Positions 26,141 to 34,934 of a DNA stretch of 64,000 nt are shown piece by piece. The notes beneath the pieces were generated by a model. That model made no database searches, had not been told where the DNA came from, and worked only from the letters and a program-made list of their open reading frames with translations. The stretch comes from Epibacterium sp. Ofav1-8 (lineage in GTDB: Bacteria > Pseudomonadota > Alphaproteobacteria > Rhodobacterales > Rhodobacteraceae), in NCBI RefSeq assembly GCF_022348185.1, contig NZ_JAKRFD010000003.1, positions 186,001 through 250,000 of the forward strand, in the 5' to 3' direction. A program made the position numbers and the translations under genes. Numbering within the stretch: position 1 is the first letter of the stretch; the number at the start of each line of letters is the position of its first letter.

Positions 26141-27095
26141 CGGCTGATTGCGCCTGCTGCGCGGCACTGAGGCGCGCCGCTCGGCTGACCTTTCTTTCCC
26201 GCATCACCGCATAAAGCCCCGCCGCCATGGTCAGGAGGATGCCGCAGGCGGCCATGGCGTTTGGCAACTCGGCAAAGAACAGCCATCCCACCAGGACCGC
26301 CATCGGGATTTCGAGATATTGCATGGAAGCCAGCGTGCTGGTTGGCGCATAGCGCAGCGACCAGGTCATCATGAGGTGTGCGATGGTACCAAGCACGCCT
26401 GCGAGCAGCAGCAGATTGATCTCAGGCCGGGCGGGCAGGGTGATGTCCAGCTCCGCCACCTCGAACACGCGACCAAGCAGAAACAGCACAGCCATCAGCC
26501 CGCAGGCAATACCGCCAGAGACCGCCTGGATGGCGATCGGATCGGTTTCCCGCGCGATGCGGCGGGTGACCATCATGAAGAGAGAGAAGATCAGCGCAAC
26601 GGCCAGTGGCCAGCAGGCATTGAGGCCGACTTCGGCAAAGCTGGGCTGGATCACCAGAAGCGTGCCGCAGAAGCCGACGACGCAGGCGGCGAGCCGGCGC
26701 AGGCCGACCTCTTCCTTGAGGACGTATTTGCCCAAGAGCAACATGATGAAGGGCATCACAAAGGCGATCGCCACCGCATCCGCAAGTGGCAGGAACCGCA
26801 GCGCCATGAACATGGCCGTGATGCCCGCCATCTGTAGCACCGTGCGCAGCAGCACGATGGGCATGATGCGCGCAGGCAGGCGCAGAGAGATCCCCAGCAT
26901 CAACGCCACCGGTGCGAGGATGATCCCCTGTGCCGCAAAGCGGACAAAGACGATCTGCCCCACCGGAATGCGCGTTGACAGAATCTTTGCCACCGCATCG
27001 CCCAATGGAATGACGGCGCAAAAGCCCAGCATCAGGGCAATGCCCAGTAGCGGGCGATCCATTGTGTCAGGCGTGGCAGATGTTGTTTGGCTCAT
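26112..27095 (-). CDS. EamA/DMT family transporter
   Basis: A 327-residue inner-membrane protein with about ten hydrophobic helices in two EamA repeats, for example LLGIALMLGFCAVIPLGDAV and LLLLAGVLGTIAHLMMTWSL. The loop GLRRLAACVVGFCGTLLVI is typical of the repeat end. Members export amino acids and other metabolites; the substrate is unknown. A polar Ala/Gln-rich tail follows the last helix. The gene overlaps the thiamine pyrophosphokinase gene tail to tail by 29 bases. Confidence 0.9.
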   Translation of the reverse strand: MSQTTSATPDTMDRPLLGIALMLGFCAVIPLGDAVAKILSTRIPVGQIVFVRFAAQGIILAPVALMLGISLRLPARIMPIVLLRTVLQMAGITAMFMALRFLPLADAVAIAFVMPFIMLLLGKYVLKEEVGLRRLAACVVGFCGTLLVIQPSFAEVGLNACWPLAVALIFSLFMMVTRRIARETDPIAIQAVSGGIACGLMAVLFLLGRVFEVAELDITLPARPEINLLLLAGVLGTIAHLMMTWSLRYAPTSTLASMQYLEIPMAVLVGWLFFAELPNAMAACGILLTMAAGLYAVMRERKVSRAARLSAAQQAQSAATGLPASPE

Positions 27096-27166
27096 CCGGC
27101 GACGCTAGGGGCGGCGGCGGGGCTTGGCAAGTGGTGAATATGTTCAGGAGTTGTGGGCCACAGACG

Positions 27167-28078
27167 CTATAACGCCTGCCGGATAGGCGTTGCGTCGACC
27201 TGCGCGGTCTGGTGCAGCAGGAGGTCGTCCCAGGCGGCCTCGTTGCCCGCACCGAGACCCGCTCCGAGACCTGCACCGAGAAAGCTCACATGGCCCAGGT
27301 GCTTCAGCCCATAGGGGCCGGGATCAAACATGCGCAATTGGGTGCGGCTGGGCGCAAAATGCGCCGCATACCGCTGAACCGCGACGGGGGGCACGACGAC
27401 ATCATCCGTCGCCACGCACAGCTCCAGTGGCGGATGGGGCACGTCGAAATCGGGCTGTGGCAGAGACCGGCCAATGTCGCTGGCAAAGAAATCCCGTCGT
27501 GTGCACCAGCGGCGCCATTGCCAGTAGACCCCGGCAGGCAGATCCGCGCCAAGCCCGAGCCGCCGTCCCGGCAGATATCCCGTCGCCGCCGTTGCAAGCG
27601 GGCCAAGCAGGAACCAGAACGCCAGAACCTTGGGCAGGTAGCTCCAGGGGTGATCCCAGTGATGTGTCATCCCGGACCCCAGCGTGATGATGCGTGAGAC
27701 CCGCGCGGGATAGGTGTGAAACGCAACGCCCAACCCGCCCAGCGAATGCCCAAGCACCCAAAGCGGCCCGGTGGGGGCAAGCTCGGCCAATTTACGTTGT
27801 GCCGCGTCCTGATCGGCAACCGCCCAATCCGCCATGGAGGCGGGGCTGTTGCGGATCGGGCCACGCAACGAGTCGCCAAAATCCCGGTAGTCATAGGTCA
27901 GGGTGCCAATGCCCCGCTCTGCGGCCCATGTCGCAAAATGACGGTAAAACCGCTGCGGCACACCGGTTGCCCCATGCAGAACCATGGCCGCCTGCATGTG
28001 CCCCTGCGCCGGATACCACTGGCCCACAAGAGGGTTGCTACTGGGGCCAAAGGAAATCGTTTCGGGCGTGGGGGACAT
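27167..28078 (-). CDS. Alpha/beta hydrolase
   Basis: A 303-residue alpha/beta-fold protein with the nucleophile elbow GHSLGGLG, an oxyanion segment VLHGATGVPQRFY, and LCVATDDVVVPP where the acid Asp is expected; a late His lies in LKHLGHVSFLG. The pattern fits serine hydrolases of the S33-like group. AGAGGTGAT six bases before the ATG sets the start at 28078. The gene is divergent from a TetR regulator whose likely operators lie between them, so it is probably that regulator's target. The tail contains a repeated GAGLGAGLGAG stretch. Confidence 0.88.
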   Translation of the reverse strand: MSPTPETISFGPSSNPLVGQWYPAQGHMQAAMVLHGATGVPQRFYRHFATWAAERGIGTLTYDYRDFGDSLRGPIRNSPASMADWAVADQDAAQRKLAELAPTGPLWVLGHSLGGLGVAFHTYPARVSRIITLGSGMTHHWDHPWSYLPKVLAFWFLLGPLATAATGYLPGRRLGLGADLPAGVYWQWRRWCTRRDFFASDIGRSLPQPDFDVPHPPLELCVATDDVVVPPVAVQRYAAHFAPSRTQLRMFDPGPYGLKHLGHVSFLGAGLGAGLGAGNEAAWDDLLLHQTAQVDATPIRQAL

Positions 28079-28090
28079 GGGGGATCACCT

Positions 28091-28119
28091 CTGACTGTGT
28101 GTAGTCTGACTGTGTGTAG
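28091..28119. repeat. Tandem 15-base repeat in the hydrolase promoter region
   Basis: CTGACTGTGTGTAG occurs at 28091-28104 and again at 28106-28119, giving a 15-base period. The second copy runs into the first TetR-type palindrome. It could be a duplicated half-site or a recent slippage product. Confidence 0.6.
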
Positions 28120-28158
28120 ACCAGTCGGTCTAATCACATGTGTAGACCAATCGGTCCA
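28117..28158. promoter_or_regulatory. Pair of TetR-type operators
   Basis: TAGACCAGTCGGTCTA (28117-28132) is a 16-base palindrome with perfect TAGACC/GGTCTA arms. TAGACCAATCGGTCCA (28143-28158) is a second, slightly imperfect copy whose start is 26 bases downstream of the first. Both lie in the 99-base gap between the hydrolase gene and the divergent tetR gene. TetR regulators commonly bind such palindromes and repress both directions. That this TetR binds here is inference from position. Confidence 0.75.
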
Positions 28159-28177
28159 ATGAGGCTATTGCTTTTTT

Positions 28178-28732
28178 ATGACCGCGCCAGACACCCGCAT
28201 CACACTGATCAAGACCGCCTCACGGCTCTTTCGCAGGAAGGGCTATTCCGGGGTGGGGCTGACCGAGATCCTGACCGAGGCCGGTCTGCCCAAAGGGTCG
28301 CTTTATTATCACTTTCCCGGCGGCAAACCCGAATTGGCGGCGGCGGCCACGCGCTGGGCAGGGGCCTGGATCGAGGCGTTGGTGCAGCGGTCCTTTGAAG
28401 GGGCAAAGACGTTCGAAGAGGGCGCACAGGCGGCCTGCCGGGATCTGGCGGCCACATTGGCGCAGGTCGACCACATCGAGGCCTGCCCGGTGCTGAGCGT
28501 GTTGCAGGCGGCCTCGGACACGCCTTTGCTGCAGGAAGCGGTGCAGGAGGTCTATGCCAGCTGGACGGAGGGTCTGGCGCGCGAGGCGCGGCGGCTCAAT
28601 CGAACAGATCCGGATTCGGCGGCCTATGCGCTGCATATCCGCCTGCAAGGGGCGTGGGTGATGGCCTATGCGCAGCAATCACAGCAGCCGCTGTTGCGAC
28701 TGGCGGATGAGATCGGCGCGGGCATTGGCTGA
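28178..28732 (+). CDS. TetR/AcrR family transcriptional regulator
   Basis: A 184-residue repressor. The N-terminal helix-turn-helix is clear: LIKTASRLFRRKGYSGVGLT, then EILTEAGLPKGSLYYHFPGG. The remaining helices form a ligand-binding domain with ECPVL-like segment HIEACPVLSVLQ. The G-L-P-K-G-S-L-Y-Y-H-F motif and the C-terminal domain resemble LmrA/YxaF-type members. It is divergent from the alpha/beta hydrolase and probably binds the two palindromes at 28117-28158, repressing itself and the hydrolase. The ligand is unknown. Confidence 0.93.
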   Translation: MTAPDTRITLIKTASRLFRRKGYSGVGLTEILTEAGLPKGSLYYHFPGGKPELAAAATRWAGAWIEALVQRSFEGAKTFEEGAQAACRDLAATLAQVDHIEACPVLSVLQAASDTPLLQEAVQEVYASWTEGLAREARRLNRTDPDSAAYALHIRLQGAWVMAYAQQSQQPLLRLADEIGAGIG

Positions 28733-28792
28733 GTGAACGCCAGCAAAGGGGCTGCGCCACCCGCCGGACGGATGGCGCGCCTGTTTGCGGGT

Positions 28793-30166
28793 TCAGCAGT
28801 TGGGCACGTTCACTGCAAGGCCACCGAGCGAGGTTTCCTTGTACTTTTCATGCATGTCGGCCCCGGTCTGGCGCATGGTCTCAATCACCGCATCCAGCGG
28901 CACAAAGTGCTGCCCGTCGCCGCGCAGCGCCAGGGAGGCCGCCGAAACCGCCTTGATCGCGCCAAGGCCGTTGCGCTCGATGCAGGGCACCTGCACCAGA
29001 CCTTTGACCGGATCGCAGGTCATGCCGAGATGGTGTTCGAGCGCAATTTCGGCCGCGTTTTCCACCTGTTCCGGCGTGCCGCCCATCACCGCGCAGAGCC
29101 CCGCCGCCGCCATGGCAGAGGCGGATCCGACCTCGGCCTGACAGCCCGCCTCGGCCCCGGAAATCGAGGCGTTGTATTTGACCAGCCCGCCGATGGCGGC
29201 GGCGGTCAGCAGGAAATCCTCGATGTGTTTTTCCGACGCGCCGGGGACATGATCGAGGTAGTAGCGCAGCACCGCAGGCAGCACACCCGCCGCGCCATTG
29301 GTGGGGGCGGTCACCACCTGACCCCCGGCGGCGTTTTCCTCGTTCACCGCCATGGCGTAGACGCTCATCCAGTCGTTGATGGTGTGGGGCGCGGTCAGGT
29401 TCATGCCACGCTCGGCCATCAGGGAATCATAGATGCCCTTGGCGCGGCGACGCACGCTCAGGCCACCGGGCAGGATGCCGTCGCGTTCCAGCCCGCGGTT
29501 GATGCAATCGTTCATCACCTGCCACAGGCGCTGGGTGCCCTTTGCGAGACTTTCCTCGCAGCCGCGCGAGACCTCGTTGGCGCGTTTCATCTGGGCGATC
29601 GTGAGGCGGGAGGTTTTCGCCATCTCAAGCATCTCGACGGCGGATTTGAACGGGTAGGGGATCGGGTCGCCCTCATCCGTGGCCTTGCCCTGGGCCAGTT
29701 CTTCCTCGGTGAGCACAAAGCCTCCGCCGACCGAGTAATACACCTGCCGCAGTGTCACATCACCCTGCGCGTCGGTCGCCATCAGCACCATGCCATTGGC
29801 GTGGCCGGGCAACGCGTGATCATAATCAAAGATCATGTCCGCCTTGGGATCAAACTGCAGGGTGCCAAGATCATCAAGCACAATGGTCTTGGTGGCATTG
29901 ATTGCCGCAAGCGTGTCTTCGGCTTTGTCGTTATCATAGGTGTCGGGCAGAAAGCCCGCGAGCCCGAGAATGGTGGCGCGGTCCGTGGCGTGACCCACCC
30001 CGGTGAAGGCGAGCGAGCCGTGCAGCGAGGCGCGCAGGCCGCGAAACTCAAACGGCGAGGCGCGCATCATGTCAAGAAAGCGCGCGGCGGCCACCATCGG
30101 GCCCATGGTGTGCGAGGAGGACGGGCCGATGCCGACCTTGAACATGTCAAAAACGGAGAGGAACAT
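28793..30166 (-). CDS. sdaA: L-serine ammonia-lyase, single-chain iron-sulfur type
   Basis: A 457-residue enzyme that deaminates L-serine to pyruvate and ammonia. The N-terminal beta domain ([19 protein letters not shown]) and the C-terminal alpha domain are fused, as in SdaA. Cys residues expected to ligate the [4Fe-4S] cluster are seen in [22 protein letters not shown] and [28 protein letters not shown] is also typical. The ATG directly follows the GST stop (TAAATG), so the two genes are likely one operon. Confidence 0.96.
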   Translation of the reverse strand: MFLSVFDMFKVGIGPSSSHTMGPMVAAARFLDMMRASPFEFRGLRASLHGSLAFTGVGHATDRATILGLAGFLPDTYDNDKAEDTLAAINATKTIVLDDLGTLQFDPKADMIFDYDHALPGHANGMVLMATDAQGDVTLRQVYYSVGGGFVLTEEELAQGKATDEGDPIPYPFKSAVEMLEMAKTSRLTIAQMKRANEVSRGCEESLAKGTQRLWQVMNDCINRGLERDGILPGGLSVRRRAKGIYDSLMAERGMNLTAPHTINDWMSVYAMAVNEENAAGGQVVTAPTNGAAGVLPAVLRYYLDHVPGASEKHIEDFLLTAAAIGGLVKYNASISGAEAGCQAEVGSASAMAAAGLCAVMGGTPEQVENAAEIALEHHLGMTCDPVKGLVQVPCIERNGLGAIKAVSAASLALRGDGQHFVPLDAVIETMRQTGADMHEKYKETSLGGLAVNVPNC

Positions 30167-30874
30167 TTAGGTGGCTGATCCTTCTGGAGGGATGGCGAAT
30201 GTTGGGGCGGTGAAGGGCGTCGGTCCGAGCCCTTCGGCGATTTGTGCGGCCTTTGTGCTGTTGCGCGCCTCGGCCCGGCGGCACATCTCAGAAAGCGCTG
30301 GGTAGGCGGAGAGGTCAAACCATGGGGTTTGCGCGGTCTCTGCGTAGAGCTTGGTCCACCGCAACAGACAGGGCAGGTAAAGGTCAAGGAGCGTCGGCTG
30401 GTCTTTGCCGGTAAGGGCCGGGGTAACTGCCAGCGCGGCGTCAACCATGCGCAGGTGATCCTGCAAGCGCAGACGGAGCATCTGACGCAGCTGCGCGTGA
30501 TGCGACGGATCGGGGCCGACATATTTCTCCGGGTAGAAATACTGGCGCAAATCGACGTGCAAGGTGTTCGAGCACCAAAACAGCCACGTCAAAAAGCGCC
30601 CGCGTTCGGCAGATCCGGGTCCGGGGGCGAGACGCGCGGCCTGATCCGAGAGCCACAGCAGGATGGCCGCGGTTTCAAACAGCGCTCCATCCGGTGTTTC
30701 CAGAACCGGGATGGTGCCATTGGGGTTGAGGCGCAGATACTCCGGTGCGCGCTGGGCCTGTTGGCTGCGGTCCACCAGGAGTGTCTCATAGGGCAGGCCA
30801 AGCTCTTCCAGCGCCAGTCGCACGATGAGCGAGGCATTGTCGGGCGCATAGTGAAGGCGAAGCGGTGTGGTCAT
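30167..30874 (-). CDS. Glutathione S-transferase family protein
   Basis: A 235-residue protein with a thioredoxin-like N-terminal domain (LRLHYAPDNASLIVRLALEE, then PNGTIPVLETPDG with the cis-Pro, and a FETAAILLWLS helix) and an all-helical C-terminal domain. Members conjugate glutathione or act as dehalogenases or isomerases; this subgroup cannot be assigned. The active-site Ser/Tyr is not certain by eye. It sits directly upstream of sdaA with no gap. The divergent neighbour is rpiA. Confidence 0.88.
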   Translation of the reverse strand: MTTPLRLHYAPDNASLIVRLALEELGLPYETLLVDRSQQAQRAPEYLRLNPNGTIPVLETPDGALFETAAILLWLSDQAARLAPGPGSAERGRFLTWLFWCSNTLHVDLRQYFYPEKYVGPDPSHHAQLRQMLRLRLQDHLRMVDAALAVTPALTGKDQPTLLDLYLPCLLRWTKLYAETAQTPWFDLSAYPALSEMCRRAEARNSTKAAQIAEGLGPTPFTAPTFAIPPEGSAT

Positions 30875-31214
30875 GAGGCGATCCTAGGTCTGCTTCGGAG
30901 GGTTGGAGCGATTGAAACCGACGTTTCCGATAGGAAACGCGCTCGTGCAAGCTATGAATTTGGCGACCGGATGCAATTGATGAGTTGTGATGGGGGACGT
31001 CACCGATTTTGCAGGGCAGTGTTGGGGCGCGAGGTGTTTCGCTTCGGATTCTCCGAAGCGACCAGCGCCGCGCCTGCCTGTCGGCAGGCGCGGCGCGCAC
31101 AGGGCGCGCACAGATCGCCCCTCGCGCGGGCGGCATAAACCGCCTATAAGGAGCGGGCGGCGCTGCGTGATCCATGGCCCGCAACACCACTACAGATGCG
31201 GAGGTCCATGCCCT
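30875..31214. other. Divergent gap between the GST gene and rpiA
   Basis: The 340-base gap should hold the promoters of the GST-sdaA operon and of rpiA. Its centre is occupied by the two-hairpin element at 31036-31096. GGAGG at 31200-31204 serves rpiA. Nothing else is recognised. Confidence 0.4.
31036..31096 (-). repeat. Two-hairpin element related to the end of repeat copy 3
   Basis: A 10-bp perfect stem TCGCTTCGGA/TCCGAAGCGA (31039-31061) is followed by a 14-bp perfect stem GCGCCGCGCCTGCC/GGCAGGCGCGGCGC (31065-31096, loop TGTC). On the minus strand this matches the order and much of the sequence of the last two hairpins of copy 3 (22899-22960), including GGTCGCTTCGG and AAGCGAAAC. The two conserved boxes of the full element are missing, and the setting is divergent, not convergent. 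Confidence 0.65.
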
Positions 31215-32003
31215 ATGACCGGAGAGCTATCCCCCATAGACAAGGCCAAGTTTGTCGCGGCAAAACGGGCGGCCGAAATGGTCGAGGACGGGATGCGGGT
31301 CGGGCTTGGCACCGGGTCCACCGCCGCATGGCTGGTGCGCTGTCTGGGTGAGATGGTGCGCGAGGACGGGTTGAAGATCACCGGCGTGCCCACCTCTGCC
31401 CGCACGGCGGAACTGGCGCGCGAAGTGGGGATCGAGGTGATTACCCTCGACGAGGCGCGTTGGCTGGATCTGACCATCGACGGTGCGGATGAGTTCGACG
31501 GTGATCTGAACCTCATTAAAGGCGGCGGCGGCGCGCTGTTGCAGGAAAAGATCGTTGCCACCGCGTCCGATCAGATGGTGGTGATTGCCGATAAGGCCAA
31601 GGAAGTGGAGATGCTCGGGGCGTTTCCGCTGCCCATCGAGGTGATCCCCTTTGGCTGGCAGACCTCGCAGGCCCTGGTCGAGGAGACGCTGATCTCGATG
31701 GATGTGATGGGGCGCAGCTCGACGCTTCGGATGAATGGGGCCAGCCCCTATGTGACCGATGAAGGCAACCATATCCTTGATCTGCACCTCAACCGCATTG
31801 GGAATCCGCGGCAATTGGCGTTGGTTCTCAATCAGATACCGGGAGTTGTTGAGAACGGGCTGTTCATCGACATCTGCGACACGGTGGTGATCGGCTATGG
31901 TGACGGCAAGGTCGAGGTGCGCGACATCAATGAAGGCACAATCGAGACCGACCGGATTGATTTTGTCGAGACGGACAATCTGTTTGCGGATTTGGGGGAG
32001 TAA
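31215..32003 (+). CDS. rpiA: Ribose-5-phosphate isomerase A
   Basis: A 262-residue isomerase interconverting ribose 5-phosphate and ribulose 5-phosphate. Signatures include GMRVGLGTGSTAAWLV (phosphate loop), VPTSARTAELA, LTIDGADEFDG with the catalytic Asp pair, IKGGGGALLQEKI with the base Glu and the Lys, and IPGVVENGLF. The start at 31215 has GGAGG about ten bases upstream; a longer frame upstream crosses the hairpin element and is not protein-like. A clear terminator follows. Confidence 0.96.
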   Translation: MTGELSPIDKAKFVAAKRAAEMVEDGMRVGLGTGSTAAWLVRCLGEMVREDGLKITGVPTSARTAELAREVGIEVITLDEARWLDLTIDGADEFDGDLNLIKGGGGALLQEKIVATASDQMVVIADKAKEVEMLGAFPLPIEVIPFGWQTSQALVEETLISMDVMGRSSTLRMNGASPYVTDEGNHILDLHLNRIGNPRQLALVLNQIPGVVENGLFIDICDTVVIGYGDGKVEVRDINEGTIETDRIDFVETDNLFADLGE

Positions 32004-32028
32004 CCCCCACTTACGGCACTTTCGTAAC

Positions 32029-32054
32029 AGCCGCCCTGTTTGGGGCGGCTTTTG
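32029..32054 (+). terminator. Rho-independent terminator of rpiA
   Basis: AGCCGCCC and GGGCGGCT form a perfect 8-bp stem with a short loop, followed by TTTTG. It begins 26 bases after the rpiA stop. Confidence 0.85.
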
Positions 32055-32117
32055 TATGAGAATTTCTGAGCCTATCCGACCCAGATGCCGGGAGGCATAG
32101 GTCGAGGCGTCATTAGG

Positions 32118-32555
32118 TCAGTGGCTTTGCGCCGCCTTTTGCCATTCCGGCAGAGGGAACAGCCGATCATAGGCCCAATTAAAGCCATAGGCGTAGACCA
32201 TGTAAAACAGGGCAAAAGACACATCCATCACAAAGGCCTGCCAGAGCGAGATCTGCAGATACCACGCGATGAAGGGCATCAGCACAATGAGCAGCCCGCC
32301 CTCGAATAGAACCGCATGCAGGACGCGGAGTTTGGGGGTCTTTAGCGTGCTGCCGCGCCAGTGCTGCAACAGCGCGTCAAAGCCGTAATTGTAGATCAGG
32401 TTCCACAGGGTGGCGAGGGTGGCACTGACGACGCCAACCGCACCGATATCGTGCATCGGAAAGTGAAACACCAATGCGCCAAGCGGTATAACCAACAGCA
32501 GCGCTATGATCTCGAAACTCAGAGCGTGACGGATACGATCAAGGGGGGAGCGCAT
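32118..32555 (-). CDS. PACE-family efflux transporter
   Basis: A 145-residue protein with four membrane helices in two similar halves. The family motifs are visible: RIRHALSFE and WNLIYNYGFD in the first half, RVLHAVLFEGG and the AFVMDVSFALFYMVYAYGFN helix in the second. PACE proteins are small proton-driven exporters of biocides such as chlorhexidine and of polyamines. The start at 32555 has GAGGTTG eight bases upstream; earlier in-frame ATGs add an Arg-rich leader and are less likely. It is convergent with rpiA and stands alone. Confidence 0.88.
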   Translation of the reverse strand: MRSPLDRIRHALSFEIIALLLVIPLGALVFHFPMHDIGAVGVVSATLATLWNLIYNYGFDALLQHWRGSTLKTPKLRVLHAVLFEGGLLIVLMPFIAWYLQISLWQAFVMDVSFALFYMVYAYGFNWAYDRLFPLPEWQKAAQSH

Positions 32556-32775
32556 GGGCAACCTCATACTTTGCAGTCGGGTCGTCCCGAGGGATAGGCA
32601 ACGGCGTGGCCTGCGTGGCTGCGCCATTGGCGGGGTCGTCCCCAACGAGCCGCAATCTGGGAGAGCGGCGGGTAATTTTCAAGCCCCGCTGTGACGTTGC
32701 ATGTCAGCTATGCGTCTTAACAGGGTGATGGGAAAACTCGCAGGGGGTGCTTATTGAATTGATACTGTTTGCAAT

Positions 32776-33318
32776 GTGGATTTGACGCCGATGTTTTCTG
32801 CGAAGCCTGATCGGTACGATGGATCACCCACCGCAGATGTCCCGGTGAGGGATCGGCTCCCCTATTGGGCCACGCTGTTTTTGGTGCTCACATCTCCGCC
32901 GGTTGTGACCTTCCTTCTGCCCGAGAGTATCCTGGCGCGGTTCTCCGGACCTGAATACCTGCTTGATATCTGGAAAGCCTGCAGCGTTGTGGCGGTCTTG
33001 GCGCTGAGTATTCACACCATGCGGGACGATCGCTTTTTGCGGGTGAACGCCTGGGGCCTACATTACGGGAGGAAGAAAGGGACAATCAACGCACTGCGTT
33101 GGGCGGATGTTGTGTCTGTCGCGTATATCCCAAAGCGTGTGCTCACCGGCTATGCGCGGCTGCGTGTCCGGGCACAGGTGCCGCTGGGGGCGCGCTACGA
33201 TCTGACGTTCAAAACTGTGTCCCTTGATCCGAAGTGTTCAAACCCTGCCGACCCTGAGGTCGCACGGGCGCAGGCGGCTCTGGATCGCTATTGGCCAGAG
33301 TGGCGCAGGGGGACATAG
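32776..33318 (+). CDS. Hypothetical membrane protein, 180 residues
   Basis: The protein has two hydrophobic helices (LPYWATLFLVLTSPPVVTFL and WKACSVVAVLALSIHT) and then a soluble beta-rich domain (RFLRVNAWGLHYGRKKG, INALRWADVVSVAYIP). The later part looks like a PH-like or bPH domain, as seen in small membrane proteins where a strand-rich domain reads a lipid or partner; this is only an impression. The start is GTG at 32776, or ATG at 32791; neither has a strong ribosome site. Codon use is a little less GC-rich than in its neighbours. Confidence 0.6.
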   Translation: MDLTPMFSAKPDRYDGSPTADVPVRDRLPYWATLFLVLTSPPVVTFLLPESILARFSGPEYLLDIWKACSVVAVLALSIHTMRDDRFLRVNAWGLHYGRKKGTINALRWADVVSVAYIPKRVLTGYARLRVRAQVPLGARYDLTFKTVSLDPKCSNPADPEVARAQAALDRYWPEWRRGT

Positions 33319-33469
33319 CAGGCGGGCGCGCGTTCACGCCTCTTTCACGGTTTCGCGACAAGAACGCCCGTATGTGTTTGAAATGCCGCCTTGCACCCCC
33401 ACTTGCGAGTCTGGCAATTCACCGCGCGCTGTGGGATACCTCGCGCAAGTCATAAGAAGGGCGACGAAT

Positions 33470-34825
33470 ATGAGCTTTGACTACGATCTATTTGTCATCG
33501 GAGGTGGCTCCGGCGGGGTGCGCGCGGCGCGTGTTGCAGCGGCAGGCGGGGCATCGGTGGCGCTCGCCGAAGAGGACCGCTATGGCGGGACCTGCGTCAT
33601 CCGGGGCTGCGTGCCGAAAAAGCTGATGGTCTTTGCCTCCGAGTATTCCGGCATGGTCGAAGATGGCCGCGCCTACGGCTGGGATCTGGACAACAAGGGG
33701 TTCAGCTGGGACCACTTCAAGGGCAAGCTCAATGCGGAGCTGGACCGGTTGGAAGGGATCTATCGCAACCTGTTGAAAAACTCCGGCGTTGAGAGCTTTG
33801 ATGCGCGGGCGAAACTGGCGGATGCCCACACGGTTGCGCTCTCGGATGGCACCACAAAAACCGCAAAACACATCCTGATCGCCACCGGTGGCCGCCCTTG
33901 GGTGCCGGAAATTCCGGGCTCGGAACTTGCGATCACCTCGAACGAGATGTTCCATCTGGACAAGCTCCCCGAGAGCATCCTGATCGTGGGCGGCGGTTAC
34001 ATCGCCTCCGAGTTTGCGGGCATCATGAACGGGCTCGGCGTCAAAACCACGCAGTACTATCGCGGCGAGCAGATCCTGCGCGGCTTTGACAATGAGGCGC
34101 GCGGTTTGGTGGCTGAGGAGATGATCCAGTCGGGCATCGACTTGCAGCTCGGCAACAACGTGGCCGAGATGCGCCGCGAGGGCGACAAGATCCGCGTGAC
34201 CGCCACCAATGGCGATGAGACCCTGTTTGATCAGGTGATGTTTGCCACCGGTCGCAAGCCCAATGCCGACAACCTCGGGCTCGAGGAGCTGGGCATCGCG
34301 CGTGGCAAGGGCGGCGAGATCAAGGTGGATCACTACAGCCAGACCGGCGTGCCCTCGGTCTATGCGATCGGCGATGTCACCGACCGGGTGAACCTGACGC
34401 CGGTGGCGATCCGTGAGGGCATGGCCTTTGTGGAAACCGTGTTCAACGGCAATCCCACCAGCCCCGATCACGACCTGATCCCGACCGCGATCTTTACGCA
34501 GCCGGAAATGGGCACAGTTGGCCTCAGCGAGGAAGACGCCGCCAAGCAAGAAACGGTCGAGATCTATTCGACCTCCTTCAAGCCGATGCAGCAAAGCTTT
34601 GCCGGACGTGCGCAAAAGGTGCTGATGAAGCTTGTGGTCAGCCAGGCCAGCCGCAAGGTGCTGGGTTGTCATATTGTCGCACCCGGCGCGGGCGAGATGA
34701 TCCAGCTGGCCGGGATTGCCGTAAAAATGGGGGCAACCAAAGAAGATTTTGATCGTACTGTTGCAGTTCACCCGACCATGTCGGAAGAATTGGTAACGCT
34801 GAAAACCCCGGTACGGACGGTCTGA
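33470..34825 (+). CDS. gor: Glutathione-disulfide reductase
   Basis: A 451-residue FAD-dependent disulfide reductase that uses NADPH to reduce glutathione disulfide. GGGSGGVRAARVAA binds FAD, GGTCVIRGCVPKK holds the redox-active Cys pair, ILIVGGGYIASEFAG is the NADPH fold, and YAIGDVTDRVNLTPVAI the second FAD motif. The C-terminal interface domain ends with the HPTMSEE active-site His-Glu. AGAAGGGCG lies before the ATG. As I recall, gor followed by hflK-hflC-degP is a familiar roseobacter order. Confidence 0.96.
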   Translation: MSFDYDLFVIGGGSGGVRAARVAAAGGASVALAEEDRYGGTCVIRGCVPKKLMVFASEYSGMVEDGRAYGWDLDNKGFSWDHFKGKLNAELDRLEGIYRNLLKNSGVESFDARAKLADAHTVALSDGTTKTAKHILIATGGRPWVPEIPGSELAITSNEMFHLDKLPESILIVGGGYIASEFAGIMNGLGVKTTQYYRGEQILRGFDNEARGLVAEEMIQSGIDLQLGNNVAEMRREGDKIRVTATNGDETLFDQVMFATGRKPNADNLGLEELGIARGKGGEIKVDHYSQTGVPSVYAIGDVTDRVNLTPVAIREGMAFVETVFNGNPTSPDHDLIPTAIFTQPEMGTVGLSEEDAAKQETVEIYSTSFKPMQQSFAGRAQKVLMKLVVSQASRKVLGCHIVAPGAGEMIQLAGIAVKMGATKEDFDRTVAVHPTMSEELVTLKTPVRTV

Positions 34826-34934
34826 GGCGACCGGTACGCCTGAGTGGCGGGCGGGAGCTTGAATTTCCGCGCCGCGCGCACAGGTTAGAGGGCAATATCC
34901 GCCAGTTCGGCGGGGAGAGATGGATAGGAGACTT

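Noticed and set aside
28733-30178. A 481-codon plus-strand frame opposite sdaA
   Set aside because: It mirrors the intact serine deaminase gene; no motif and no ribosome site.
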